A stretch of 64,000 nt of DNA, from positions 434,001 to 498,000 of the forward strand of contig NZ_JACHJP010000002.1 of NCBI RefSeq assembly GCF_014203715.1. Reading direction: 5' to 3'. A program made the position numbers and the translations under genes. Numbering within the stretch: the first letter of the stretch is position 1; each line of letters starts with the position of its first letter. Below are positions 50,149 to 58,467 of the stretch, piece by piece. This stretch comes from Streptosporangium saharense (GTDB taxonomy: Bacteria; Actinomycetota; Actinomycetes; Streptosporangiales; Streptosporangiaceae). Below the pieces are notes generated by a model that worked only from the letters and a program-made list of their open reading frames with translations, was not told the DNA's origin and searched no databases.

Positions 50149-51290
50149 GGGCGCTGACCGTGCTCCAGGCGGCGGCCGCGGTCACCGTCGCGGTACGGCT
50201 CGCCCGCGGCCGTGACCGCCTGCCTCCGCTGGCCCCGGCGACGACGGACGTACCGGTCTCCGTGGTCGTCCCGGCCCGCGACGAGGAGGAGCGCATCGGT
50301 CCCTGCCTGAAGGCGCTCCTGGCCGATCCCTCGGTGGCCGAGGTCGTCGTCGTGGACGACGAGTCACGGGACGGCACCGCCGCCCTGGCGGCCGGGCTCG
50401 GCGCCAGGGTCGTCACGGGCACGCCGCCGCCCCCCGGCTGGGTCGGCAAGCAGTGGGCGCTGCGGCAGGGGGTCACGGCCGCGGTCAACGACGTCGTGGT
50501 GACCCTCGACGCGGACACCAGGCCCGCCCCCGGCCTGGTCGGGGCGCTCACCGCCGCCCTGGAGCGCCACGACCTGGTCAGCGCGGGTCCGCGCTTCGTC
50601 TGCGACGGGGTCGCCGAACAGGCACTGCACGCCTCCTTCCTGGCGACGCTGGTCTACCGGTTCGGCCCGATCGGGCCGTCCACGCCACCGCCTGCCCACC
50701 GGGTCGTGGCCAACGGCCAGTGCATGGCCTTCCGCCGTACGGCGATGCTGGAGGCGGACGGGTTCGGCAGGGTGCGCGGGCACATGACCGACGACGTGGC
50801 GCTGGCCAGGCTCCTCGCGGCGGACGGCTGGGCTGTCGCCTTCCTGGACGCGGGCGGGCTGCTTGAGGTGGACATGCACGAGTCCGCCGCCGGGGTGTGG
50901 CGTGAGTGGGGCAGGTCGCTGCCGCTGCGCGACGTCACCGGGCCCGGCTGGCAGGCCGCCGACCTGGCGGTCGTCTGGCTGACGACCGCCCTGCCCGTCC
51001 TGCGGCTGCTCTCCGGCAGGCCGACCCGTCTCGACCTGGGACTGCTGGCCGCGCGGACGCTGCTGGCCCGCGCGTTGCGTGGCAGCTACACCGCGCCGGG
51101 ACCCGGCGTGCCGCTCTCTCCGCTGCTGGATCCGCTGACGGCCGTACGGCTGACGCAGGCGACGCTGCGCCCCGTGCGCTCGTGGCGGGGCCGCCGCTAC
51201 CCCAAGGTGGAGGCGTGCGGTCTCACGTACCGTCCGCCGCCCGGCGCGCCTGGGAGGACCGGGCGGCCTGCCCGAAGCGAAGGCCGATGA
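50145..51290 (+). CDS. Family 2 glycosyltransferase, carotenoid glycosyltransferase (CruG-like)
   Basis: A GT-A enzyme of 381 residues. VSVVVPARDEEERIGPCL near 40, VVVVDDESRDGT near 70 and VVTLDADTRP near 118 (DxD) are the donor and metal sites; WVGKQWALRQG is typical of this group, and a hydrophobic C-terminal portion (LAVVWLTTALPVLRLL) probably sits at the membrane. In the operon hydratase-desaturase-glycosyltransferase it would glycosylate the hydroxyl made by the hydratase. The 3' end overlaps the convergent plsY-like gene by 68 bp. Confidence 0.85.
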   Translation: MRALTVLQAAAAVTVAVRLARGRDRLPPLAPATTDVPVSVVVPARDEEERIGPCLKALLADPSVAEVVVVDDESRDGTAALAAGLGARVVTGTPPPPGWVGKQWALRQGVTAAVNDVVVTLDADTRPAPGLVGALTAALERHDLVSAGPRFVCDGVAEQALHASFLATLVYRFGPIGPSTPPPAHRVVANGQCMAFRRTAMLEADGFGRVRGHMTDDVALARLLAADGWAVAFLDAGGLLEVDMHESAAGVWREWGRSLPLRDVTGPGWQAADLAVVWLTTALPVLRLLSGRPTRLDLGLLAARTLLARALRGSYTAPGPGVPLSPLLDPLTAVRLTQATLRPVRSWRGRRYPKVEACGLTYRPPPGAPGRTGRPARSEGR

Positions 51291-51849
51291 GACACATCAG
51301 CGCCCCGGTCGCGGCCACCTGCCAGAGCGGGGTGAAGAACACCTGGAAGAGCGGCAGGCAGAAGACCCCGACCCTGGCGCCGACCGCGAAGGAACGCGCG
51401 GGCAGCGCGGTCAGGACCAGGGCCACGACGCCCAGCAGGAAGGCCGGCGGGCAGAGCACGGCGACGCCGCCGACGAAGGTGAGGACGGACCTGCCGCCCC
51501 TGAACCCGGCGAACACCGGCCAGGCGTGCCCGGCCATCGCGGCGGCCACCGCCAGATACACCGGCACGACGCTGCCGCCGGTGACCACGCCGTTCCCCGT
51601 GGTGTGCGCGCCGCTCACCGCCAGGGCCAGCCCTCCGGCGAGCACGCCCTTGAGGGTGTCGCCCGCGAAGACGGGCACGGCGGCCCGCCAGCCGAGACAC
51701 CGCATGACGTTCCAGAAGCCGGGATTGCGGTCCCCCGTCTCGCGGGGGTCGAAGCCGTGGTTGCGCCCGACCAGTACGGCGACCGGCACGGATCCCAGGA
51801 GGTAGCCGCCGATGAGAGCCACCAGCGCGCAGAGCGGTTCGGGAGTCAT
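51223..51849 (-). CDS. plsY: PlsY-like acyl-phosphate acyltransferase within the carotenoid cluster
   Basis: A multi-pass membrane protein of 208 residues with the three PlsY motifs: GSVPVAVLVGR near 19-29 (the GSxPxAxLxGR box), GDRNPGFWNVMRCLGW and FAGDTLKGVLAG near 63, and GHAWPVFAGFRGGRSV near 107. PlsY moves an acyl group from acyl-phosphate to glycerol 3-phosphate. Lying among carotenoid genes, with a PlsX gene close by and coupled to crtB, it may instead acylate a carotenoid sugar; that is inference. Divergent from the CrtA-like gene, whose start lies inside this one (38-bp 5' overlap), and convergent with the glycosyltransferase. Confidence 0.82.
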   Translation of the reverse strand: MTPEPLCALVALIGGYLLGSVPVAVLVGRNHGFDPRETGDRNPGFWNVMRCLGWRAAVPVFAGDTLKGVLAGGLALAVSGAHTTGNGVVTGGSVVPVYLAVAAAMAGHAWPVFAGFRGGRSVLTFVGGVAVLCPPAFLLGVVALVLTALPARSFAVGARVGVFCLPLFQVFFTPLWQVAATGALMCLIGLRFGQAARSSQARRAADGT

Positions 51850-52540
51850 CGCCTCATTCCATCTCGTCAGATATGCGGATCTGGGGGCTGTCGGTCACAT
51901 GGCCTTCGACCGGCCGTCACTCAGGGGCACCGACGGGCTGGTGTTCTGGCGGCTGCTCGGCACCGGCCGTGGCGCGTCGATGAGCCTGGGCGCGGACCTG
52001 CGCCGCTGGGCGCTGTTCGCGGTCTGGCGGCACGAGGCCGCCCTCGACGCCTTCCTCGCGACCTCCCCGATCGCGGCGCGCTGGCGTGGGCGGGCCGTGG
52101 AGGCATGGCAGGTACGGCTGAGCCCGCTGGCCTCGCGTGGCAGGTGGGGTGGCGTCGAGCCGTTCGGCTCCGGCACACCGGAGAGGGCTGGGCAGGACAC
52201 GGCGGGCGGCGGGCCGGTGGCCGTGCTCACCCGGGCGTCGATCCGGCCGTCCCGGCTTGTGGCGTTCTACCGGTCCGTGCCCCGCGTCGACCGTCTCCTG
52301 CTGGGCCAGGACGGCTGCCTGGCCTGCGTCGGCGTCGGCGAGTGGCCGCTGGCCAGGCAGGCGACGTTCTCGCTGTGGCGCGACACGGGCGCGGTGCGGG
52401 ACTTCGCCTACCGGGGACGGGCGCACCGGGAGGTGATCGAGCGGACCAGGGCACGGCGGTGGTACTCCGAGGAGTTGTTCGCCCGGTTCACGCCGTACGC
52501 CAGTGAGGGGACCTGGAACGGCGCCGACCCTCTCGCCTGA
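51812..52540 (+). CDS. Spheroidene monooxygenase-like protein (CrtA family)
   Basis: A protein of 242 residues. The halves match CrtA: SFHLVRYADLGAVGHMAF and LVFWRLLGTGRG at the front, then VAVLTRASIRPSRLVAFYRSV near 140, CVGVGEWPLARQATFSLWRD and RWYSEELFARF at the end with GTWNGADPL. CrtA introduces a keto group at C-2 of acyclic carotenoids such as spheroidene, using haem in characterised members. The ATG at 51812 has a perfect AGGAGG 8 bases upstream even though both lie inside plsY on the other strand, which fixes the start. It is convergent with plsX (stops 3 bp apart). Confidence 0.8.
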   Translation: MRATSAQSGSGVIASFHLVRYADLGAVGHMAFDRPSLRGTDGLVFWRLLGTGRGASMSLGADLRRWALFAVWRHEAALDAFLATSPIAARWRGRAVEAWQVRLSPLASRGRWGGVEPFGSGTPERAGQDTAGGGPVAVLTRASIRPSRLVAFYRSVPRVDRLLLGQDGCLACVGVGEWPLARQATFSLWRDTGAVRDFAYRGRAHREVIERTRARRWYSEELFARFTPYASEGTWNGADPLA

Positions 52541-52542
52541 GC

Positions 52543-53511
52543 TCATCGGACGGGCTCGGCGGCGGGCCGGTCCTCGGGGAGGCCGGTGACGCCGCCGTCC
52601 GCCAGGGCGTGGGCGACCACGCAGGCCCGGGCGATCGTCGCGGCCCCGGACGCGCCGTGCGCGACGACGACGGTGCCGCGCAGGCCGAGCAGCGCCGCCC
52701 CGCCGTGGGTCTCCGGGTCGTAGCGGCGGGCGACCTCGCGCAGCGCCTCCGGGGTGGCGATTCCCCCCTCCGCGACCAGGGTGAGCGTCGCGCGCACCGT
52801 CCCCTCGACGTTCTTGAGCACGACGTTGCCGGTGAACCCGTCGGTGACGATCACGTCCACGGTCCCGGCCAGCACGTCGTGTCCCTCGACGTTGCCGTGG
52901 AAGCGCAGGGGCAGGCCGGCCAGCAGTTCCCCCGCCCCACGGGTCACCCGGTTCCCCTTTCCCGGTTCCGAGCCGATCGACAGCAGGCCGACGGACGGGT
53001 CAGGCACACCGAGGACCAGCCGGGCGTAGGAGGTGCCGAGCACCGCGAACTGGGCGACCATCTCCGGCACCGGGTCGGCGGTCGCCCCGGCGTCGATCAG
53101 CACGGTCGCGCCACCGGTCACCGAGGGCAGGGCGACGGCCAGGGCGGGCCTGAGCACGCCCGGCGCCCTGCCGATGCCGCGGACCGCGCACGCCACGACG
53201 GCCCCGGTCGAGCCCGAGGACACGAACGCCGAGGCGTCGCCCCGCCCGACCAGTTCACAGCCGATCCGCAGGCTTGAGGCGGCCTCGGTGGCGGCCGCGC
53301 CCGGCTCGTCCATCGGGACCACCTCCTGCGCGTGCACCACGTCGATCTCCCCGAGGGCGTCGTGGCGCGCCAGGTGCCGGCGGACCTCCCCGGCTCTGCC
53401 GACGAGCACGACGGGGACGCCGTGCTCGCGGCTGGCCATGACCGCGCCGCCGACCGTCTCGGCCGGGCCGTGGTCTCCGCCCATGGCGTCGACGGCCACC
53501 GGATCAGACAT
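52543..53511 (-). CDS. plsX: PlsX-like acyl-ACP:phosphate acyltransferase, coupled to crtB
   Basis: A soluble enzyme of 322 residues that makes acyl-phosphate from acyl-ACP and phosphate. The start MSDPVAVDAMGGDHGP has the PlsX signature VDAMGGDxGP; then come FVSSGSTGAVVACAV, VLIDAGATADP, LLSIGSEPGKGN and VIVTDGFTGNVVLKNVEG, all PlsX landmarks. Its ATG lies within the last codons of crtB (8-bp overlap), so it is made with phytoene synthase, which is unexpected for a phospholipid gene; a housekeeping plsX normally sits with rpmF or fab genes. Ribosome binding site GGGAGGG. Confidence 0.88.
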   Translation of the reverse strand: MSDPVAVDAMGGDHGPAETVGGAVMASREHGVPVVLVGRAGEVRRHLARHDALGEIDVVHAQEVVPMDEPGAAATEAASSLRIGCELVGRGDASAFVSSGSTGAVVACAVRGIGRAPGVLRPALAVALPSVTGGATVLIDAGATADPVPEMVAQFAVLGTSYARLVLGVPDPSVGLLSIGSEPGKGNRVTRGAGELLAGLPLRFHGNVEGHDVLAGTVDVIVTDGFTGNVVLKNVEGTVRATLTLVAEGGIATPEALREVARRYDPETHGGAALLGLRGTVVVAHGASGAATIARACVVAHALADGGVTGLPEDRPAAEPVR

Positions 53512-54427
53512 CTTGCCCTCCCTGGGGAACCCGGCGTTCGGCCCTGTCCGCGACGCAGGCCGCGTACAGGTGCCGGGTGAAGACGGCCAGCCTGCGGCCC
53601 AGCGGCACGACCGCCCTGGCTCCGAGGACGTCGTGGCGGGCCGCCTCGATACGGCTGAGGATCTCGCCGTACAGCTCGTGGGCGGCGCGGACGCACGGCC
53701 GTGAGGAGGGGGTGAGCAGGTCGATCCCCTCGGCGGCGCGTCCGTAGTGCTCGCGCGCCCGCTCGGTCTCGAAGGCCAGCAGCTCGCGCAGGGCGCGGGT
53801 CGAGGTAGGCCGCCCCAGGTCGGCGACCCGTACCCCGAACCTCTCCAGGTCCTCAAGCGGCAGGTAGACCCGGCCACGGCGCAGGTCCTCGGACACGTCA
53901 CGCAGGAAGTTCGTCAGCTGGAAGGCGAACCCGAGCTGCCTGGCGGGTTCGCGGGCCCGTTCCGCCATGCCGGGCAGCGCCTCCAGGACCGGCAGCATCA
54001 TGGTGCCGACGACCGCGGCCGACCCCTCCATGTAGCCGAGCAGGTCGTCGTAGGTGGCGTAGCGGCTGACGGTCAGGTCGGCGCGCATCGAGGTGAGGAA
54101 CGCCTCGACGTCGCCGTGGTCGATGCCGAACGAGCGCACGGTCTGCGCGAACGCGGGAAGCACCGGATCGTCCTGGGGCGCGCCCGCGAGAGCGTGGGCC
54201 GTGCGTACGGCGAAGCCGTCCAGCGCGGCGGCCCGGTCCCCGGTCATCGTGAAGGAGTCCACGATCTCGTCGGCGCGGCGCGCGAAGCCGTACAGGGCGT
54301 GCACGTGGGGGCGTTTCCAGGCCGGCAGCAGCCGGGTCGCCAGGTAGTAGGAGCGGCCGTGGCGGGCGTTGAGCCTGCGGCAGAGTTCGTAGCTGGTGGT
54401 CAGCGTCACCGGAGGCGCCAGGGTCAT
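53504..54427 (-). CDS. crtB: Phytoene synthase
   Basis: Condenses two geranylgeranyl diphosphates to phytoene. The 307-residue protein has the squalene/phytoene synthase signatures: HGRSYYLATRLLP near 23-35, ALYGFARRADEIVD (first Asp-rich motif) near 44-57, and NFLRDVSEDLRRGRVYLPLED (here the second Asp-rich motif DVSED) near 170-190. The ATG at 54425-54427 overlaps the crtI stop (ATGA). It is the third gene of the crtE-crtI-crtB-plsX operon. Confidence 0.92.
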   Translation of the reverse strand: MTLAPPVTLTTSYELCRRLNARHGRSYYLATRLLPAWKRPHVHALYGFARRADEIVDSFTMTGDRAAALDGFAVRTAHALAGAPQDDPVLPAFAQTVRSFGIDHGDVEAFLTSMRADLTVSRYATYDDLLGYMEGSAAVVGTMMLPVLEALPGMAERAREPARQLGFAFQLTNFLRDVSEDLRRGRVYLPLEDLERFGVRVADLGRPTSTRALRELLAFETERAREHYGRAAEGIDLLTPSSRPCVRAAHELYGEILSRIEAARHDVLGARAVVPLGRRLAVFTRHLYAACVADRAERRVPQGGQDV

Positions 54428-55884
54428 CGGGGTGTCCTCAGGATGCGTTCGGCGGCCAGCCTGCCGGAGATCAGCACCGGTGGCACGCCGACGCCGGGGG
54501 CGGTGTGCATCCCGGCGAAGTGCAGGCCGGGGACACGTCCGGCCGCGCCCGCGGGTCTGAACCAGGCCGTCTGGGTGAGGCGGTGGTCCAGGGCGAAGGG
54601 GGTGCCCGCCGAGTGGCCGAGCCCGGCCCAGGCGGGCGGGTCGTAGGTCAGCCGGCAGTCCTGTGACAGGTCGCCGTAGCCGAGGTCGGCCAGTCTGCCG
54701 AGCAGCCGTTCGCGCAGGTACGGGGTCAGGCGGGTCCAGTCGCCGTCGCCGCGCAGGTTCGCGGTCGGCTCCAGCACGGTGAGCGTCGCGTGGCCCTCGG
54801 GGGCGGCGGAGGAGTCGGACTCGGGGTAGGTGACCAGCAGGCTGGGGTCGGGCTGCGGCCTGCCCGCGCGCAGGGCGGAGAAGCCGGAGTCCCAGTCGCG
54901 GCCGAAGTGCAGCGTGTGGTGGGCCTGGTCCGCCAGCCTCCGGTCGAGGCCGAAGTGCATGACCAGGCACGAGGGCGAGAACCGGGGGCGGCGCAGGCGC
55001 CAGTCCCCCGCCTCTGGCGGCAGCAGCCCCTGATGGGCGGCGGGCAGGTCGCAGGCGACCACGACGTGCCGGGCGGGCAGGCGCTCGCCGGTGTCGAGCC
55101 GTACCGCGCGGACCCCGTCGTGGCCGGTCTCGACCTTGACGGCCCGCGTGCCGTACCTGATGCTCGCCCCGGCCTTGCGCGCCACGTCGGCCAGTGCCCG
55201 CGGGATGGCGTGCATGCCGCCGTCTGCGGGGAAGAAGACGCCGCCGACGGTGTCCATGTGCGCGATCACGGCGTAGATGCCGAGAGCCTGGCGGGGGGAC
55301 AGTCCCACGTACAGGGACTGGAAGGTGTGCGCCCTGACCAGCCTGGGGTCGGTGAGATGAGCCTTGACGAGCCGGTCGAGGCGTCGCAGACCTCCCAGGG
55401 AGGCCAGCCTCGCCAGGGCGAGGGGGCGCAGCAGGCTCCGCAGCCGTGTCACGTCACGGTCGATGAAGTCGCGCCACTCGACGGCGAAGAGCTCGCCGAG
55501 CCTCGTCCGGAAGCGGAGGTACCTGTCGGCCTCGGCCGCTCCGCACAGCTCGCGTACCCGTTCGGCCATGGCCTCCCGTCCGGCGACCATGTCCAGGTGG
55601 GAGCCGTCGTGGAAGCGCAGCCGGTAGTAGGGGTCAAGGCGCCGCAGCGGCAGCAGGCTCTCCATGTCGTGCCCTGCCGCGGCGAAGACGTCGGCCAGCA
55701 CCCGCGGCATGGTCAGCACGGAGGGGCCCGTGTCGAAGCGGTAGCCGTCCAGGCTCACGGAGCCGCAGCAGCCTCCCGGCACGTCCCTGGCCTCGACGAG
55801 CGTGACGTCCCTGCCCGCCGCGGCCAGCCTGACCGTCGCCGCGAGACCGCCGAGCCCGGCGCCGACGACCACGACCGGGCTCAC
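54424..55884 (-). CDS. crtI: Phytoene desaturase
   Basis: A flavoenzyme of 486 residues that desaturates phytoene toward lycopene. The start VSPVVVVGAGLGGLAATVRL holds the FAD loop, EARDVPGGCCGS and FDTGPSVLTMPRVLADVF follow, FFPADGGMHAIPRALADVA lies mid-protein and GLHFAGMHTAPGVGVPPVLISGRLAAERI closes it (CrtI signature, shown in part). The GTG at 55882-55884 overlaps the crtE stop by 4 bp. It is distinct from the CrtD-like paralogue on the other strand. Confidence 0.92.
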   Translation of the reverse strand: MSPVVVVGAGLGGLAATVRLAAAGRDVTLVEARDVPGGCCGSVSLDGYRFDTGPSVLTMPRVLADVFAAAGHDMESLLPLRRLDPYYRLRFHDGSHLDMVAGREAMAERVRELCGAAEADRYLRFRTRLGELFAVEWRDFIDRDVTRLRSLLRPLALARLASLGGLRRLDRLVKAHLTDPRLVRAHTFQSLYVGLSPRQALGIYAVIAHMDTVGGVFFPADGGMHAIPRALADVARKAGASIRYGTRAVKVETGHDGVRAVRLDTGERLPARHVVVACDLPAAHQGLLPPEAGDWRLRRPRFSPSCLVMHFGLDRRLADQAHHTLHFGRDWDSGFSALRAGRPQPDPSLLVTYPESDSSAAPEGHATLTVLEPTANLRGDGDWTRLTPYLRERLLGRLADLGYGDLSQDCRLTYDPPAWAGLGHSAGTPFALDHRLTQTAWFRPAGAAGRVPGLHFAGMHTAPGVGVPPVLISGRLAAERILRTPR

Positions 55885-56939
55885 GCCCGCCTCCGCGTCG
55901 CCAGGTCGGCCAGCTCGCCGAGCCCGCGCACGACCTCCGCGGACAGGCCCGCCTCGTCCAGGGCCGTCCTGGCCAGGGAGACCAGGTCCGTGATGCGTTC
56001 CTCGGCGGTCTCCAGGGCTCCCGTGGTGACGATCAGCTGTCTGGCCGCCGCGACGTCCGCCTCGTCGTGGACGTGGTCGAGCAGCGCGGCGCCGTACCCG
56101 CCCGCCCGCTCTCTCGCCGTCGCGGTGAGCCAGGTGTGCTTGCCCTGGCGCAGGTCGGCGCCGACGGGTTTGCCGGTGACCTCGGGGTCGCCGAAGACGC
56201 CGAGCACGTCGTCGCGCAGTTGGAAGGCCTCCCCGAGCGGCAGGGCGTAGGCGCTGAGCGAAGCGCGCAGCCTCGGGTCGCCGCCCGCGACGGCGTGGCC
56301 GAGGTGCAGGGGATGCTCGATGGTGTACTTGGCCGACTTGTATGTCGCGACCCGCGCGGCCTCGGCCGGGCCGCTCGCTCCCCTGGCCGCGTAGGCGAGG
56401 TCGAGATACTGGCCGCCGACGACCTCGGTCCTCATCCGGGTGAAGACCTCGAACGCGTCGGTGAGGTGGGGTCCGGCGCGCAGCAGCGCCGCGTCGGCCC
56501 AGGTGTAGGCGAGCATGCCGAACAGGGTCGCGGCCGACTCCCCGAAGCGCCGCCCGTCTCCCCGCCAGTCCCGCCCGCCGTGATGCTCGGCGAGCGCGAG
56601 GTGTACGGCGGGCCTGCCCCGCCGGGTCTCCGCCTCGTCCATCACGTCGTCGAGGATCAGCGCGCACGCGTGCACGAGCTCGACCGCGCAGCCCGCGGCG
56701 AGCACGGCCTCGTCTCCGGGGTCCCCGGGTTCGCCGCCCGCCGCCCGGTGCCCCCAGTGGACGAAGGCCGGCCTGAGGCGTTTGCCGCCCTGGCGGACGA
56801 AACCGAGCAGGGTGTCCCGCAACAGGTCGAGGTCCTCGCCGAGGAAGGCCAGTTTCGCTGTCTCCCGCTCCAGGAACTCGTCCAGGTAGCGGCTCATCCG
56901 CTCGCGGAGATGATCGGTTTCGCGGGTGACGGTGACCAT
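55881..56939 (-). CDS. crtE: Geranylgeranyl diphosphate synthase
   Basis: A polyprenyl synthase of 352 residues. The chain-initiation motif is FVRQGGKRLRPAFVHWG near 50, the first Asp-rich motif is LILDDVMDEAETRRGRP near 95-111 (DDxxD), and the second is FQLRDDVLGVFGD near 238. It supplies C20 units for phytoene. The ATG at 56937-56939 follows AGGAG; an in-frame ATG at 57038 gives an implausible basic extension. It is the first gene of the carotenoid operon; 56940-57131 holds its promoter and no gene. Confidence 0.9.
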   Translation of the reverse strand: MVTVTRETDHLRERMSRYLDEFLERETAKLAFLGEDLDLLRDTLLGFVRQGGKRLRPAFVHWGHRAAGGEPGDPGDEAVLAAGCAVELVHACALILDDVMDEAETRRGRPAVHLALAEHHGGRDWRGDGRRFGESAATLFGMLAYTWADAALLRAGPHLTDAFEVFTRMRTEVVGGQYLDLAYAARGASGPAEAARVATYKSAKYTIEHPLHLGHAVAGGDPRLRASLSAYALPLGEAFQLRDDVLGVFGDPEVTGKPVGADLRQGKHTWLTATARERAGGYGAALLDHVHDEADVAAARQLIVTTGALETAEERITDLVSLARTALDEAGLSAEVVRGLGELADLATRRRA

Positions 56940-57131
56940 GGGCGTCGCTCCTCTGCCTTGTTGGGGGTAACTTCGCAGTCGCGGCTGCGTTCGGATGCGC
57001 CTGCCGGAGAGCGAGCCGGAACGGGCCATGATCGTCACATTCCCTGACGATCCATCCCCCGGGCTCCGTGTTAATAAATCACTCCATCACGCAAGAAGTC
57101 GCAAAAAAGGCCATAAAACACCCTGGCGTGC

Positions 57132-57512
57132 TCAACCGTGTTCCGGCACGTCCACGGGACCCGCGGCCGGGGCGGACTCCAGGAACTGGACGGAGTCGAG
57201 GAAGAGGTCGTCGCCGCCCACGGTCTCGACGTCGGTGCCGTCACACTCGACGCAGACGGTGTGCGGGGTGAACGCCGCGGCCGTCTGGCCGCACCTGCGG
57301 CAGATGAGCTGCGCGGGGACGACGAACAGCTCCACCCTGGCCCCCTCGGCCAGCGAGCCTTCGGCGACCCTGGCGAAGGCGCGGTTGAGGTCCCGCTCGG
57401 TCACCCTGAGCATGACGCCCGCGTGCACCCTGGCCCGCCGTACCCTCCGGCCCCCGGCGCGCTCCTCAAGGGCGGTGAGGATCTCCTCCGCGACGCCGTA
57501 CTCGTCCCTCAT
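57132..57512 (-). CDS. hypA: HypA-like zinc-ribbon protein with an altered nickel site
   Basis: HypA delivers nickel to [NiFe]-hydrogenase. This 126-residue protein has the two-domain plan: MRDEYGVAEEILTALEERAG, then a zinc ribbon with LICRRCGQTAAAF and HTVCVECDGTDVE (CxxC...CxxC). In HypA the nickel ligand is His2 in MHE; here the equivalent position is Asp (DEYGVAE), so the classical nickel site is missing. It is last of five overlapping genes; its ATG overlaps the stop of the small membrane gene (ATGA). No hydrogenase structural gene lies in the window. Confidence 0.75.
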   Translation of the reverse strand: MRDEYGVAEEILTALEERAGGRRVRRARVHAGVMLRVTERDLNRAFARVAEGSLAEGARVELFVVPAQLICRRCGQTAAAFTPHTVCVECDGTDVETVGGDDLFLDSVQFLESAPAAGPVDVPEHG

Positions 57513-57625
57513 GCCCGGCGCCCGAGGCCGGGCAGGAGCCGGTAGACGACCCAACCGGCTGTCATGACCAGTGCCGCCACGAGCACGCGGCCTGGCAGGT
57601 CCCCTCCCGGGGTGAAGCTCCTCAC
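57509..57625 (-). CDS. 38-residue single-helix membrane peptide
   Basis: The frame starts at GTG with MRSFTPGGDLPGR, then one helix (VLVAALVMTAGWVVYRLLP), ending GLGRRA. The GTG overlaps the upstream stop (GTGA) and the TGA overlaps the hypA ATG (ATGA), so it is locked into the operon. Very small membrane proteins of this kind (DUF6893-like) accompany hypA in actinomycete hydrogenase loci; the match is by size, topology and position only. Confidence 0.6.
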   Translation of the reverse strand: MRSFTPGGDLPGRVLVAALVMTAGWVVYRLLPGLGRRA

Positions 57626-58449
57626 GCGATGGCCTCCTCGTCCCCCGCCTGCGCGGGATCGTCCGGATGGTCGGGCAGGACGACGGGTGAGGAAAGCACC
57701 ACGTCGCGGTGTCCCGGCTCGCCGACCAGGGCGGGCCAGGTGTGCTCGTTACGGCAGGCGCGGGCGAACGGCCCGGCCCACTCGGGGGGATCGGCGAGCG
57801 AGACGAAGCCCCCGCAGCCGGTCTCGACGATCAGGTGCGCCGAGAGCAGCGAGCGCCCCAGCGCGTACTCCGCCGGGACCTCCCGCCCGACCAGGAGCGC
57901 GGTGTTGCGCACCAGGACACGCAACCGGATGAGCCCGTACGGCCCGGCGAGACGCTCGGCGCTCGCGGTGAGCGTCGCGTTCAGCGGCAGGTGCTCGCAG
58001 ATCACCCGTCCCTCGGAGGCGCCGTGGGGTCCGCGGATCCGCTCGGTGAAACGGTCACCGGGGACGTTCACCTCCGCCGTCCGCTCCCCGGCGAGCAGTA
58101 CGGCCAGCGGGAAGGACTCCCCCACCTCGCGCTCGGTCGTCTCGTCGCAGGACAGGAAGGTGCCCTCCCCGGCTCCGGTCCCGGCGCGCTCGACGCCGCA
58201 CCTCCTGAGGTGCAGGAAGCGCAGGCACAGGTGGACCGAGGCGTCCTGCGCCCGTTCGAGCAGGCACTCGGTCAGGCTCCAGGAGGTTCCCTCCTCCTCG
58301 GGGCGGCCCGGCGGGACCAGCGTTCCCGGCCGCTCACCGGGGGCGGCGCACGAGCGGTCCCGGTACAGCACGGCGTCGGCGACCCTGCGGGCGATCCGCG
58401 CGGGCACGCCGGAGGGGCTCGCGCCGTCATGTCCCGTCCGTGCCGTCAT
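57622..58449 (-). CDS. Hydrogenase-cluster-associated protein of unknown function
   Basis: A soluble protein of 275 residues. The patterns ARRVADAVLYRDRS, SLTECLLERA, LAGPYGLIRLRVLVRNTA, ALGRSLLSAHLIVETGCGGFVSLADPPEWA and VVLSSPVVLPDHP (each a separate stretch) resemble an uncharacterised protein I associate with actinobacterial and cyanobacterial uptake-hydrogenase gene clusters, whose members read VADAVLYEGY at the same place. Compared with that memory, the stretch after VADAVLY is shortened here. The ATG at 58447-58449 has GGAGGCGG before it. Function is not known. Confidence 0.6.
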   Translation of the reverse strand: MTARTGHDGASPSGVPARIARRVADAVLYRDRSCAAPGERPGTLVPPGRPEEEGTSWSLTECLLERAQDASVHLCLRFLHLRRCGVERAGTGAGEGTFLSCDETTEREVGESFPLAVLLAGERTAEVNVPGDRFTERIRGPHGASEGRVICEHLPLNATLTASAERLAGPYGLIRLRVLVRNTALLVGREVPAEYALGRSLLSAHLIVETGCGGFVSLADPPEWAGPFARACRNEHTWPALVGEPGHRDVVLSSPVVLPDHPDDPAQAGDEEAIA

Positions 58450-58467
58450 GCCGCCTCCCGCCTGCCC

